From Prorocentrum cordatum (Eukaryota; Sar; Dinophyceae; Prorocentrales; Prorocentraceae), in assembly GCA_963575745.1 (NCBI GenBank), contig CAUYUJ010003903.1, positions 84,501 through 148,500 on the forward strand: 64,000 nucleotides of DNA. Direction: 5' to 3'. Below are positions 54,101-64,000 of the stretch, piece by piece; within the stretch, counting starts at the first letter, position 1, and each line of letters begins with the position of its first letter. The position numbers were made by a program, and so were the translations under genes. Under the pieces are notes generated by a model that was not told the DNA's origin, did no database searches, and saw only the letters and a program-made list of their open reading frames with translations.

Positions 54101-55545
54101 GAAGGACCGAAGTTGATCTTCACCTTCAGCTTCCTCGTTGGATTGGTTGCCTTCGGCATTGGCCACAATCATCTTTAATTATTTTGCCAGTCGCGACTCG
54201 GCGACCGCGCAGAACTACTGGGCGATGGACTCCTGCCTCCTCCAACATGTTGGGTTCCGCGCCTGACGAAGGAAATAGACAATTTGACCATGGAGCAGCG
54301 CAGATTAGATCCGCAACCTGGCAAGCCTGGGCAAGCAAAGTCATGGAGCCCAGACCAAGCCCCAGCATCCACGCGTTAAGGTTTAGGAGCTCTGTCCATT
54401 TGAAAGCATTTGGAGGCAGCCTCAGGAGCTCGCGGACGAGGCGGGCTCTTGCGCAAGAAGGAAGGGAGGGAGCGGGAGGAACTGAGACGGGTAGGAGAAG
54501 ATAGAGAAGACTGAGGACTCGTAAGTGAGGCAGGAAACCTCAGAAGGGGAGCGGCTAGCAGCAACTAGCCCGAGACCTTGGAAGTAGCACTCTCCGACTG
54601 ACTATCCAGGGTGGCTTCAGGGCCGACCTGCGCGCCTGAATACTCAGTGAAGCCAGCAACTGAGACAGAGGACAGCCGAGTAACACGAGTGAAACTAACA
54701 CAATACATTCAGTCAGATACGGCCGATGCACATGCTGACCACGCCAGGGCGACCACACAACCACACATTCTCTCGCTGCAGAAGGAGGCCCTCCAAGCAC
54801 TTGGCGGCAACAAAAAACTAGCTTCAACCTGCCTCAAAACAGGCGCAGGAAGGACAACCCCGACATCTTCCGCACACGCGCTGGCGTCCAACTGATCTTC
54901 TTCAGGATCCGAAAGAAGGGGAAGGAGGAAGAGGAGGAGGCTGAGGCGTAAACTGGCCCAAGCAACGGCAAAGCTTTTAGCCGACCCGACCCAAATACGG
55001 TACCGCAGCAGTCTGACGATCAACGGTGGCGGTGGCAAAAGCTCGACACAAGTGAAAGCAGCAGCCAAATCAACAAAGAGACAACCTTTCGACTGATGAA
55101 CAGAGAGCTCGCCTCCGCGGTTAACGACGCATGGCATACAACGCAGGTGGGAGAAACAACAACAGCAACTCGTACTACATTCGCAACAATATTCATACGA
55201 CACGGGCTGATGGCATGTATTAGCTACTGCAAGCAACAGAAAAACTGCATAGGCCTCCAAACGCATCCGTTCTGCTCAGCTGTGTGCGACGCTGATCAAG
55301 CGAATCCACCAATGCATCATACCATACGCACCCACATTTGCGTAAACTCACTCCACACTAAAGGATAAAGGACTGGCCCTCAATATCCGTCTGGCATCGC
55401 TGCTGCCAATGTGGCTAGTGCTGCGGAACAGATGTCGGTAACTTTAAAGCTTCCCTTGGTCGAACTGTGTCTAGTGCATCTCTTCGTCTGCCGCGAATCG
55501 CATCAAACCGACATTGACCGTGAAATGTTTGGGCCTCGTCTGCCG
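54100..55545. other. Weak coding-like frames on both strands, unassigned
   Basis: On plus, LSLQKEALQALGGNKKLAST (about 54770-54830) and ISYCKQQKNCIGLQTHPF (about 55220-55280) look protein-like but lie among stops. On minus, a 185-residue frame (54709-55266) with a Leu-rich hydrophobic segment is open. I cannot decide between them and recognise neither. Confidence 0.25.
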
Positions 55546-55550
55546 TGGTC

Positions 55551-56296
55551 CTACTCGCAGGCGTAGTCACGGCAAAACGCGTCGATGTGCTGCTCCGTGT
55601 CGGCACCCAGCTCGCAAGAGTCCTCGGTATCACAACTGATTGGGTTCACGCGGCTGTCGTCGATTGTCCGCTCATGCTGCTGGAGCTCAGCTAGCAAAAC
55701 AGCTTCGGCAGCCTGGGCGACATGTGAGACGAGGCCGACCTCGTCAACGAGAAACGCACCAGTCGCGGTGCTGAAGTCCGTATGCGAGCCCAAGTGGTTA
55801 AGTTCTTCCTCAATGTAGGAACTGGCCGTGATGTCCGAAGCGTCGATGCCGACCTAGTGGTTGAAATTGTCCTGGTCGCTGCCGTCGCGGTCGTCGCCCC
55901 TGATCGATGGTCTGGCACTCGCTGGCGCAGGACGTCGTCGAGGCGAAGCTCAACTCGTTGCTGTCGGAGTAGGCCTCCTTGTAAACCTTGCTGAAAAACT
56001 CTTCGGTCGAGATTGCGTCCAAGTGCCTCATACAATTGTAGGTGTGGTCGAGCTGCACGAGCTTATTGCTGGTTGCGGCACCGAGGATGCCATGCTGGCG
56101 GGCTGGCCTCGCAGCTGGTGCTAAGCCTTCAAGGTGCACTCGTAGCCGGGAAGCAAGCATCCGCATCCGCCAGAGGTGCACAACGAGCATCAGCACGTAC
56201 GGTTCCGCTGGTGCCATCGCGCACGCGGTGGCTGCGGATAGCATGCAGGGGGTCGAAAGGTGGGAGGCACGGGGAAGACAATACTGCTGGTGCCGC
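55551..56296 (-). pseudogene. DinoSL-tagged processed (retro)gene remnant, unidentified protein
   Basis: Directly downstream of a tandem DinoSL relict on the minus strand, a frame with ATGs at about 56244 and 56217 runs through QLDHTYNCMRHLDAISTEEF and SKVYKEAYSDSNELSF to TIDQ. One extra base in a G4 run (about 55897-55900) then shifts the frame. It continues SDQDNFNH, an in-frame TAG (55854-55856), SYIEEELNHLGSHTDFS, and ends at a TAG at 55551. The total is about 230 codons with no recognised domain. One frameshift and one stop over this length indicate modest decay. Absence of intron signals fits a processed origin. Confidence 0.5.
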
Positions 56297-56330
56297 CTTG
56301 AGCCAAAACTTGAGCGCAAATCGCTACCGC
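56297..56330 (-). other. Tandem DinoSL relict
   Basis: On the minus strand a 22-base sequence (56309-56330) matches the DinoSL consensus at 18 of 22 positions. It is followed immediately by TTTTGGCTCAAG (56297-56308), a perfect copy of the last 12 SL bases. A complete SL joined to a 5'-truncated SL is the known signature of an mRNA that was trans-spliced, reverse-transcribed, reintegrated and trans-spliced again. Confidence 0.7.
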
Positions 56331-56331
56331 A

Positions 56332-56495
56332 AGGACGAGGAGGATGAGGAGGATGAGGATGAGGATGAGGATGGGGAGGAGGAGGAGGAGGAGGAGGAGG
56401 AAGAGGAGGAGGAGGAGGAGGAGGAGGAGGAGGAGAAGGAAGAGGAGGAGGCGGAGGAGGAGGAGGAGGAGGAGGAGGAGGGAGGAAGGGGAGTA
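56332..56495. repeat. (GGATGA)n then (AGG)n microsatellite
   Basis: GGATGAGGATGA units (to about 56372) are followed by AGG units. The array lies immediately upstream (in minus orientation) of the DinoSL relict. Confidence 0.95.
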
Positions 56496-56499
56496 TGAA

Positions 56500-57500
56500 G
56501 AGGGAGGAGAAAAGAAGGCTAGCACGCGCGGGGGACCGCCTCGTGCTTGTCCTTTCCGCGCCTCCGGACATGGGACAACTCGCGCTCGCGCCTCGCCTTG
56601 AGCAGCTCGTGCACCTGCCGCTGGTCTGGCTGACCAGAAGCCCACGGGGGCGAACAAGGGGCGTCAAAGAGGAGGGGAAGTCGAGAGAGGGGGGGAGGAC
56701 AAGCTAGGTGCGCTCGCGTCATATCAGTCGTCATACCCCTCTCTCCCAACCCTTGCCATGGCGCAGATCTCCTCTTTATGCGCACAGCCTGATTTCGAGC
56801 AAGGCAACGATACCGAGAGGGTTTGCGATGCATGGTAATGCACGGCATAGCACGGTGTAGAAGCGCGGCAGGGCAGAGCATGTCATAGCATGGCTTGGCA
56901 TTGCGTAGTGTAGCATTGCATCGCAAAGCGTAAAATCGCAAAGTATGGCGTCGCACAGCGGAGCACAACGCAACATCGCATTCCATGCCATGGCATGGCA
57001 GCGGATGCCTCGGAGTGCAAATGGCCCGTGTACGAAAGGAGAAGGCCTGTCCAGAATCCCGGCTCCATGTCCTGCGCAACCGTGCCTGCCCGATGTGGGT
57101 GCTTTCGAATGCCAAGTGCCGTCTGGTAGGGGTACTGTAATAGCGTAATCCCCCCCTTCCTTTCGACACTATGACTTGCGTTCCCCGAGCCCCCTTCCAA
57201 GTCTCCCTGGGCTCCCCGGACAGCTCTGCACGAGGCGTGGCGGATGGCCCGAAGACTTCCGGAAGCTCCAGGGAACGCACAGAAATTGCCGACGGCGACA
57301 ACGACGCAGACGACGACGGCGGGGAAGCTGCGGCGGGTGAGGACGGATGTCAGGGAATAGTACGGCGGGCTGCCAGGCTCGATGGTCTGGTTTCCTTGAA
57401 CAATCGGCTCACACTGGGCCCCTGGACCCCTCACGGGGTCAAGTCGGGTCGGCGCTTTCCAGCCAGATCGCTTTTTAAGGTCCGCGGGGGGAGTTCTACG
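56500..57500. repeat. Unassigned sequence with ATGC/GCAT degenerate repeat (56.83-57.0 kb)
   Basis: From about 56825 to 57000 the sequence is full of GCATAGCATGGCTTGGCATT-like words and ends in the palindrome ATGCCATGGCAT. It resembles 40.67-40.76 kb in style. The remainder shows no gene. Confidence 0.5.
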
Positions 57501-57508
57501 GCCCAGAA

Positions 57509-58760
57509 AATCAACAAATCGACACCAAATGTATGATCATTTCCGAAGGCTTCTTCGGGGGGGCAATTCTTTAGATTTGGGGGATTTTTTGGAAGGACCG
57601 AAAATCATGCCGTGGCATGGCGCTGGAAATAATGACGCCAGCGCTGCAGCGGGAGCACAATTCGGAACGAGCGGAAGCGCGGAAATGAGGCCAGCGCTGC
57701 AGCGGGAACGCGATTCGGAGGACGCGTGGCCTGACATAGCATTGCTTGGCGAAGCCCCAAAGGGGGGGGGGCTTCTGCGGCCCCCCAAATCAGCGAATCG
57801 ACACCACATGTGTAATTACTTCCGATGGTTTTTTCGGGGGGTATTTTTCAGATTTCGGGGCTTACGGGCTTACGCTGGCAGAAGTCTGGCGGAAGACGGC
57901 CCCATTTCGGCGGACGCGCTTTCGGGTGGCACGGGCGGCCCCAAGATGATCCGCAAGATGGTCCAAGAGGGCTACGTGCCACCGACTGAGCGGTCTAGAG
58001 CATCCCAGATGGCTCCTACACGGCCCAGGCAGCCCCAAACACTCCCGGGGAGGCTTCCCAGAGGGCTCCGAGAGGCACAAATCATTGATTTCCTATTGTT
58101 TTTGAAGGTTTTTCGCGCCTTCGCTTTATCGGCCCCCCGACGCTCCGAGACGGCCCAAGACGCTCCAAGACGGCCCAAGAGGCCTCCGAGGCGGCCCAAG
58201 AAGGCTCCAGGAGCGCCCCAAGAGGGGCCCCAGAGGGGGGGCAGGGACCGACATTGAGGTCTCCAGGAAGCCCCTAGAGGCCCCCAAGTGGGCCCCAGGA
58301 CTGCCTAAGAGGGCCCCGAGGTGGCCAGAGACGCCCCATGGCCCGAAGACTGCCCAACAAAGATCCAAGATGGTCGGAGACGCCCGGACAAAGTGGCACA
58401 GCGTGAAACGGACAACACGGGAACCAGCGTAATGCGCCTTAAAGCTGTGCAGCGTCAAACGAACAATATTGGAATCGGCATCATTATGCGCCGTATAGGC
58501 ATCCTCTTCGTTCTCTTTCTCTTCCTCGCAAGTCACGCCCACTTGTCCTCCAAGGTCGGGGTTCGTGGCAATTTCAAGTTTTTTCGGGGGGCAATGTTTT
58601 AGATTTTGGGGCTCATCTGGAAGGACCGAGAATCATGCCGTGGCATGGCGCTGGAAATAATGACGCCAGCGCTACAGCGGGAGCACACATCGGAACGAGC
58701 GGAAGCGCGGAAATGAGGCGAGCGCATCAGCGGGATCGCGATTCGGAACAAGCGGTAGCC
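57509..58760 (+). repeat. Family of ~170-bp direct repeats
   Basis: Copies at 57551-57720 and 58580-58750 share GGAAGGACCGA, the palindrome CATGCCGTGGCATG, GGCGCTGGAAATAATGACGC and internal repeats of AGCGCTGCAGCGGGA. A third, partial copy at 57785-57870 shares only the leading part (AATCGACACCA and TTTTTCGGGGGG). All are in the same orientation and surround the CCAAGAGG-type repeat copy 3. Confidence 0.85.
57940..58345 (+). repeat. CCAAGAGG-type dispersed repeat, copy 3
   Basis: GGTCCAAGAGGGC and GGCCCAAGACGCTCC units flank a T-rich core at 58080-58140 (CATTGATTTCCTATTGTTTT). The core closely resembles that of copy 1. Confidence 0.75.
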
Positions 58761-58929
58761 CGAACATGAGGCCAGCGCTTCGGCGAGAGCAGCATTTTGG
58801 GAAAAAAGCCCAAGCGAAAACCCATCTCCCTGGAATCCTGTGTTAAAAAACCATACGCGGAGGGGGGCTGGACATTTCTCGGACGTCACCAGTGAAGAGA
58901 GGAGAGTAATATTCATATGGGATAATTGT

Positions 58930-58985
58930 GGAGGAGGAGGAGGAAGAGAAGGAGGAGGAGGAAGAGGAGGAGGAGGATGACGAAA
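58930..58985. repeat. (AGG)n microsatellite
   Basis: GGAGGAGGAAGAG-type units ending in GATGACG. Confidence 0.9.
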
Positions 58986-58989
58986 CCTT

Positions 58990-59435
58990 GAAGTCTATGA
59001 ACGCATACAATAACTTCGTTATTTCGCGTACGACGCAAAGTTCAAACTTGGCGGGGAGGCGTGTGGTGCCTCCCCTGAAGTGTCGGCCAGGCGTATGGTG
59101 CCCTGGCCTTGATGTTTGGGAGACCTATGGTGTCCCACCTTGCCGCCCACCCCGTCCCGCGCACAGGGACTTCGCACCCTCTATGGGGGGAGAGTTGGTG
59201 TGCAGGCCGCCCACCTCCTGACGCCGCACGTGCCACGTCAAGGGTGGTGGGGATTTTTGGGTCAAGAGCCAAGGTTTTTTTCCCTTGCCTTCCCCTCCCG
59301 CGTCCAGCTCTGGACCTGTTCCTGGCAGGCGCCAGGCAAGCCTCAGGGGAACCCCCCAAAAGCCCCCCCCCCCCCACCCCCTCCCCCCCCGCCTGGCGAC
59401 CAAAGGAGGGACCGGGGGGGTCACCGGATCGCCCC
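58990..59435. other. Unassigned; poly-C at 59364-59390
   Basis: GC-rich sequence, no gene recognised. Long minus-strand Pro-rich frames continue into the AGG array. Confidence 0.4.
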
Positions 59436-59439
59436 GAAG

Positions 59440-59605
59440 AAGGAGGAGGAGGAGGAGGAGGAGGTGGAGGAGGAGAAAGGAGAGGAGGAGGAGGAGGAGG
59501 AGGAGGAGGAGGAGGAGGAGGAGGAGGAGGAGGAGGAGGAGGAGGAGGAGGGGGAGGAGGAGGAGGAGGAGGAGGAGGAGGAGGAGGAGGAGGAGGAGGA
59601 GCTGT
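59440..59605. repeat. (AGG)n microsatellite
   Basis: Nearly pure AGG with few interruptions. Confidence 0.97.
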
Positions 59606-60044
59606 CTTCTTCTTCCTGAACTCCCCTGGCTGCGCTCTGCTGCCAGCCGAGGCCCGAGAGAGTGCGCCGGAGCAGACGGGCTGGCGCCTCCTGCCACTTT
59701 CGCCCCCCGGCCGCTGTCCAGCGCCCGGCAGCGCCTTGCGGCCCTCGGCCGCTTCGCTTGGCGAAGTCCTCACCCCCTGTGTGGGGGTGTTCTCCTCGGA
59801 GGAGTTTGCCTCGACGGCATCGCGCCTGCGAGTTGTCAGGTTCTTTGCCATCGTGCAAGCCAGCAACATCCTCTTGGGGCGCCAACTTGAGAAGGCCCCG
59901 CAATTCCCACAGGACAAGTAACTGCCAGCACGCAAGAAGACGTGCGGGCGCACTGGTGGCCTCTGGCTGGCCACTGCAAAGGGAACGTATCGAGAATCGC
60001 AGGAGGGAGCTTGGTGGCAGGCTGTTCGGAGCAATCTCTCCTTG

Positions 60045-60430
60045 CATCGATGATAATGATGATGGTGGTGGTGGTGATGATGATGCTGATTATGATGATG
60101 CTGCTGATGATAATGATGATGCTGATGTTGATGCTGATGCTGCTGGTGAGGAGGAGGAGGAAGAGAAGGAGGATGATGATGATGAGGAAAGAGGAGGAAC
60201 GAGGATGAAAAGGAAGAGTGATGAGGGAGAAAGTGGAGGCGGAGGAGGAGGAGGGAGTGGAGGAGGAGGAAGGGAAAAGCAAGGGGAGGAGGAGGAGGAG
60301 GAGAAGAAATGAGGAGGGAGCGGGAGACAGAGGATAATAAGCAGGAGGCAAGGAAGGATAGGAAGAAGAGCCCTGGCAAAGACCAGGAGGAGGAGGAGGA
60401 GGAGGAGGAGGAGGAGGAGGAGGAGGATAC
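60045..60430. repeat. Compound (GAT)n then (AGG)n array
   Basis: GAT/GCT units (60045-60145) are followed by AGG/AGA units. On the minus strand this is CTC followed by ATC, the same order as the other compound arrays. Confidence 0.93.
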
Positions 60431-60599
60431 GGATCCATGAGGCAAAGGAAGAGAACAATGATAAACGATGGAAGAGGAGACGGAAGAGGGGGAGAAGAGG
60501 AGAAGGGGAGAATCATGGTGGAGCGAATGGAAGCGAGGAGGGCAAATAAAGAGGGAGAGAGGAGTGGTCATGGGAAGATGTATACAAGGGAAGGGGATG

Positions 60600-60790
60600 G
60601 AAGGGGGATGCACGCAGGCGCACCAATCGGCAATCGAAGCACGCAAGCGCTCGACTCTGCAATCCGAGCATCAAGCAGCACGCAGGCGCCCCAATCAGCG
60701 ACCTGAGCGCCAAATCGGCAACCTGAGCTCCCAAGCGCTCCAACCAGCGATTCGAGCACCGGGCGGTCCAAATCGACAATGCGGGGCCGC
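60600..60790 (+). repeat. Degenerate ~26-28-bp tandem repeat
   Basis: About six units of roughly GCGCCCCAATCAGCGATCGA, each with AAGC or GAGC joins. No protein role is evident. Confidence 0.6.
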
Positions 60791-60963
60791 AGGGAAGAGC
60801 GAGGAGCGGCGAGGGGAGATGGAGAAAGCGCGCGCAATTGCACCGCGTGCGCAGGCGCCCGCGAGCACGCGCGCGCGGCATGCCCCGGGGCTCGGGGCAG
60901 CCCCAGCGGCTGAACACAAGGAAGCCTCGATCAGGGAGGCACCACGGTCGGGAACTTGTGCTC

Positions 60964-60996
60964 AGCGTGTCGCGGCGGTTGCCCCCGCGACACGCT
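60964..60996. other. Perfect 12-bp inverted repeat (hairpin)
   Basis: AGCGTGTCGCGG at 60964-60975 pairs with CCGCGACACGCT at 60985-60996 across a 9-base loop. A further AGCGTGTCGC occurs near 61015. Confidence 0.8.
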
Positions 60997-60999
60997 ATG

Positions 61000-63560
61000 C
61001 CCTGCGAGCGGACAGCGTGTCGCTCGGCTCGGCGAGGCTGGAGGCTCGCAAAGGCTCGGTACGTTGACGCTGGGGACGGGGATGTGGATAGCGCGTTGCT
61101 CCGAAGCGTGGCGGGGCAAAACTGGCGGAGCGACATGCTAAGACAAAATTTCCCGACCGTAGAAGTTCCCATCCTCGGCACGCGGGATCCCACGCTGCGT
61201 CAGCGAGTCCACGAGACGGCTACGCGGCGCTGGCCAGGCTACGCCGGCGTCAGACGGAGGCTCTGGCGTCTGGCGCGCGCAGGTGATTCGTACCACCGAG
61301 GCGCCTCCGGCAAACAACGAGTGTGTCCATGGTGGCCGGCCGGGGCCGACGGGCCCAAACTTTTCACCCTCGATCCTTGACCCTCGATTCTGTCTCCTGG
61401 ATTTTCGATCCTGGACCCAAGTCCTTCCTCGTACAAGGCGAAGCGTCGACCGAGCGGCGCGCAGGTCGGGGGGGGGGCGGTGCTCCTGCGTGGTGAAGGA
61501 CCGAAGCGGCCGCGGAAACTTGTCCGGGTCCCACTTGATGACCTGGGATCGCATAGCCCCTTCGGCGCTCCTCCCCTTTCTTCTCCTCCTTCTCCTCCTA
61601 TGCCTTCTCCACCTCCTCCTTCTATGCCTCCTGCTCCTACCCCGCCTGCGTATCCGCCTAATTGTCCCTTCGTATCTCTTTCTTTTCTTCTGTTTCAAAT
61701 GCTTGACATCGCTTCATCTTATAATCGAAACTTGTGATGGTGTATGCCCGGCTCTGAGCTGGGATACATGAATGGTGCAACATGCGCGAGGCCTTCCCAT
61801 ACACTCCAGAAAGGCTCCACAGCGGCCGATCAAATTCAGAATTCGTTCTTGCGTCAAGCCCGGTTTCCCGAGACATCAGGGCTGCAAGTTCCTGGTGAAT
61901 TTCGTTCGCATGCGTGGGGCGCAGCCTCGGTCCGTTGAGCTCCTGGGGCTCTGCGGCCGAAGACAGCGTATCTCGCATCAACCTTGGCGCGCACGCCGAA
62001 TTACTTCCTGCGGAAATCTTAATGGGCGGGCTGGCGGCGAGGGACTGCTTACCTCTATCTCCATTGCAAGCAACATTGCATATACGCATGTGAACACCCC
62101 ATCATCATGCCGAAGACATGAATCTTCTGCACCTGCCAGCACATGGGAGTCATAATTCAAAAGCGGGGACTTCGAACGCCTGAACAGCGGCTTCGTTCGC
62201 GATAGAAGCCAGTTGGACCGACGCCCCTCTGGCAGGCCTGTTCTGATATCATGCAGCTGTATTGGCTGAAAGCACGGAGCCTCTTGCTGTGTAAACTGTC
62301 TGCCAACATTGCGGCGGAGCAGAGGCCCTAAACACCAGAGCTGCACGAGAGGACACATGGTGAGCCAACCTCGACATTCGAGCGCACGGCACGACACGCG
62401 GGCAGGGCACAGCAGGTGGGTACGCCATGCCACGCGCCTGGCACGGGCACGGCCGTGTGTCAAAAGCGGCACGCCCAGGCAGAAACTCCTGTCTTTTTGG
62501 AAGCCTGTTCCTCCCTCCCCTCCATCCCCCCTCCTTGTAAACAAGTGCTCCCCTCGCGCCACCACCGCCAGGCTCGTCGGTAGGGCGGTTCGGGCCCTTC
62601 GCCTGATACCCTCTCACCGTGCACGATCATGAAACTTCAGGATGCACATCGACGTTCAAAATCATGCATTCTTCTTAGCGCCAAACACAGTCGACCCAAG
62701 ACCTTCCAACAACTATGCGGATAGAGGGCGGTTGTTTTATTACTGCGTTGACTTTCTTCAAAACAACACGAAGCAAGCCTGACGTCCCTGAGGATGGCTC
62801 TCGCCGTCGCACACAGCTGCACACAGTAGGGGATAACATAACTAATAGATATGAGCGCTGTGCGCGGACCCCCTACGACCTAACCGGCCAGCCATTCAAA
62901 CAAAAAGCGGCTGTCAAGAGGGACGGGGGGAAGAGAAAGAGAGAGAGAGAGAGCGATAGAAATAGGGATGGTAAAGAGAGGAGGCGCCAACGGGCTCATG
63001 CAAGACAGAACTCGCGCGTGCGGGGGCCGGCGTCGACGGCCAGCCCCGTAGGTAGGTGGTGCGCGCATACATGTCCCACATAAGCCCAAAGCATAATAAC
63101 CAAAACACATGCGGAGAGGCTACGCCACTTGCGCGAGCGTGCGATGCAATTGGCAGGTTGTCTAAAACACCACGTCTGTTCGAATAGAGCTGAGGCTCGA
63201 AGAACAACATGAAGCAAAGGAGAGACAGGGAAACACATGGCAGGCGTGCCACGGCTCTCGTTCGAAAGGACAAATAATCCAGCAATGGACTCTCTGGCTG
63301 CGGTGGAGCGAGGCTACGGGGCCGCGCCGTCCTGTGCAACAGCCGAAGGTGTCGGAGCGAGAGGGTGCGCGGGCTGCTGGGGAAAGGAGCGGAGCTGGTT
63401 GCCGGGGTGGGGGGGGTCGGCTGCACGTGAAGCGACTCTGTGCAAGAGTGACTTTGGTGTGCGGCTTCAGACGGCCGCGGGGTGACCAAATCCAAGCGTG
63501 CAGGCCAATTCTGGCGGGGGGGCCCTGTGAGCCCGCACCAAAGGTCACTCTGGCGAAAAG
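61000..63560. other. No gene recognised
   Basis: Mostly unique sequence. Contains CT-rich stretches (61570-61640) and a GA-rich tract (62930-62955). A minus-strand segment near 61840-61920 (EIHQELAALMSRETGLDART) looks faintly protein-like but is isolated. Confidence 0.35.
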
Positions 63561-64000
63561 TCAATCTTGCGCGGGGCCGAAGGACGAAGGACGTCGCTGC
63601 GGTGGTCTGGGGCTGCGGCGCTGTGCCGTGCCGTGCGACAAGGGGTCGGGGCAGAGGAAGCGCGCGGGCTGATGGCGGAGTGGGAGGGGGCAGGGCTGGC
63701 GGCGGGGGTGGGACGGGGCAGTCTGCGGAGTGAGGCTGCAACGGCGCGCAGTGCCGCGCGGAGATATAATGGTCGGAGCTCTAGACACAAGGTGCAACAG
63801 AGGAGCGGAGAGGGGGTTCTGGTTGCTGGTGGCGGAGGGGGCGCTCTGCCTGCTGGGGCGGAGGACGGGTGGGCAGGGCGGGCTGCGGGTCTCGCGGTCG
63901 AAGGTGCTGCCAGGGATGTACTGCTTGACGGTGGGCGGCTCCTTCTTGACAATGCCGAGCTCGGCGCGCAGGTCGCGAATCTCGCGCTCCGCGTTTGTGA
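63561..64000 (-). CDS. Coding segment at right edge, unidentified, partial
   Basis: From the window edge the minus strand reads EREIRDLRAELGIVKKEPP, then VKQYIPGSTFDRETRSPP. Codons are strongly GC-ending, charge is mixed and there is no repeat, so this looks like genuine host coding sequence, with a heptad-like start (likely the end of a coiled coil). Beyond about 63880 the translation becomes Pro/Ser/Ala-rich, and the open frame ends at 63561. The true exon may end near DRETR, with the rest intron. The 5' part lies outside the window. Family unknown. Confidence 0.5.
   Translation of the reverse strand, partial: TNAEREIRDLRAELGIVKKEPPTVKQYIPGSTFDRETRSPPCPPVLRPSRQSAPSATSNQNPLSAPLLHLVSRAPTIISPRGTARRCSLTPQTAPSHPRRQPCPLPLRHQPARFLCPDPLSHGTAQRRSPRPPQRRPSSFGPAQD

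Noticed and set aside
54709-55266. 185-residue minus-strand ORF with a hydrophobic segment
   Set aside because: Plus-strand frames over the same DNA are at least as protein-like, and no motif supports either. Kept only as an unassigned region.
59042-60646. 534-residue Pro-rich minus-strand frame
   Set aside because: Driven by the AGG array (CCT on minus) and the GAT/AGG compound array.

Overview
This window looks like nuclear DNA of a dinoflagellate, probably a GC-rich, large-genome lineage; Prorocentrum-like is a guess. The evidence is (i) decayed matches to the dinoflagellate spliced-leader (DinoSL) sequence, one of them a tandem relict upstream of a decayed processed gene; (ii) several non-LTR retrotransposon (LINE) relics with reverse-transcriptase signatures familiar from dinoflagellate genomes (APGPDxIPYAAW, YADDLG, YLGVLIGP, LWDLS); (iii) a Copia-like gag-protease element; and (iv) very heavy trinucleotide microsatellite content. 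I see no prokaryotic operon, phage, CRISPR array, rRNA or tRNA gene. Most long open frames are translations of (CTC)n/(TCA)n arrays and were not called as genes.

Layout. 0-4.1 kb: microsatellites, a CpG-rich dispersed repeat array, a 100-N gap and a CCAAGAGG-type repeat. 4.2-11.4 kb: LINE-A, a decayed element on the minus strand (endonuclease, linker, RT, thumb and C-terminal pieces in the expected order). 11.6-12.65 kb: LINE-B, the 3' end of another minus-strand element directly upstream of LINE-A. 12.7-15.2 kb: CTC/TCA arrays around a 103-bp tandem repeat. 15.8-22.4 kb: unidentified coding-like segments, namely an acidic protein (minus), a membrane-segment protein (minus) and a coiled-coil protein (plus). 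22.4-26.0 kb: repeats. 26.43-33.42 kb: an LTR retroelement on the minus strand with LTRs, a 5-bp target duplication, a polypurine tract, gag and protease, but no visible RT. 33.4-41.7 kb: TCA arrays, a 12-bp minisatellite with higher-order structure, AGG arrays and a 114-bp duplication. 41.7-47.9 kb: LINE-C, the best-preserved LINE (minus). 48.9-50.65 kb: LINE-D, with RT palm motifs and RNase H (minus). 51-55.5 kb: mostly unexplained, with a 77-bp tandem repeat and a second copy of a 150-bp repeat. 55.5-56.33 kb: a DinoSL-tagged decayed retrogene (minus). 56.3-63.6 kb: AGG/GAT arrays and dispersed repeats. 63.6-64.0 kb: a clean coding segment at the right edge (minus).

Nearly all recognisable coding sequence is retroelement-derived and lies on the minus strand. 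All recognised elements carry stops, frameshifts or lost catalytic residues, so I see no evidence that any is active. Only the right-edge segment and possibly the 15.8-22.4 kb pieces look like host genes.
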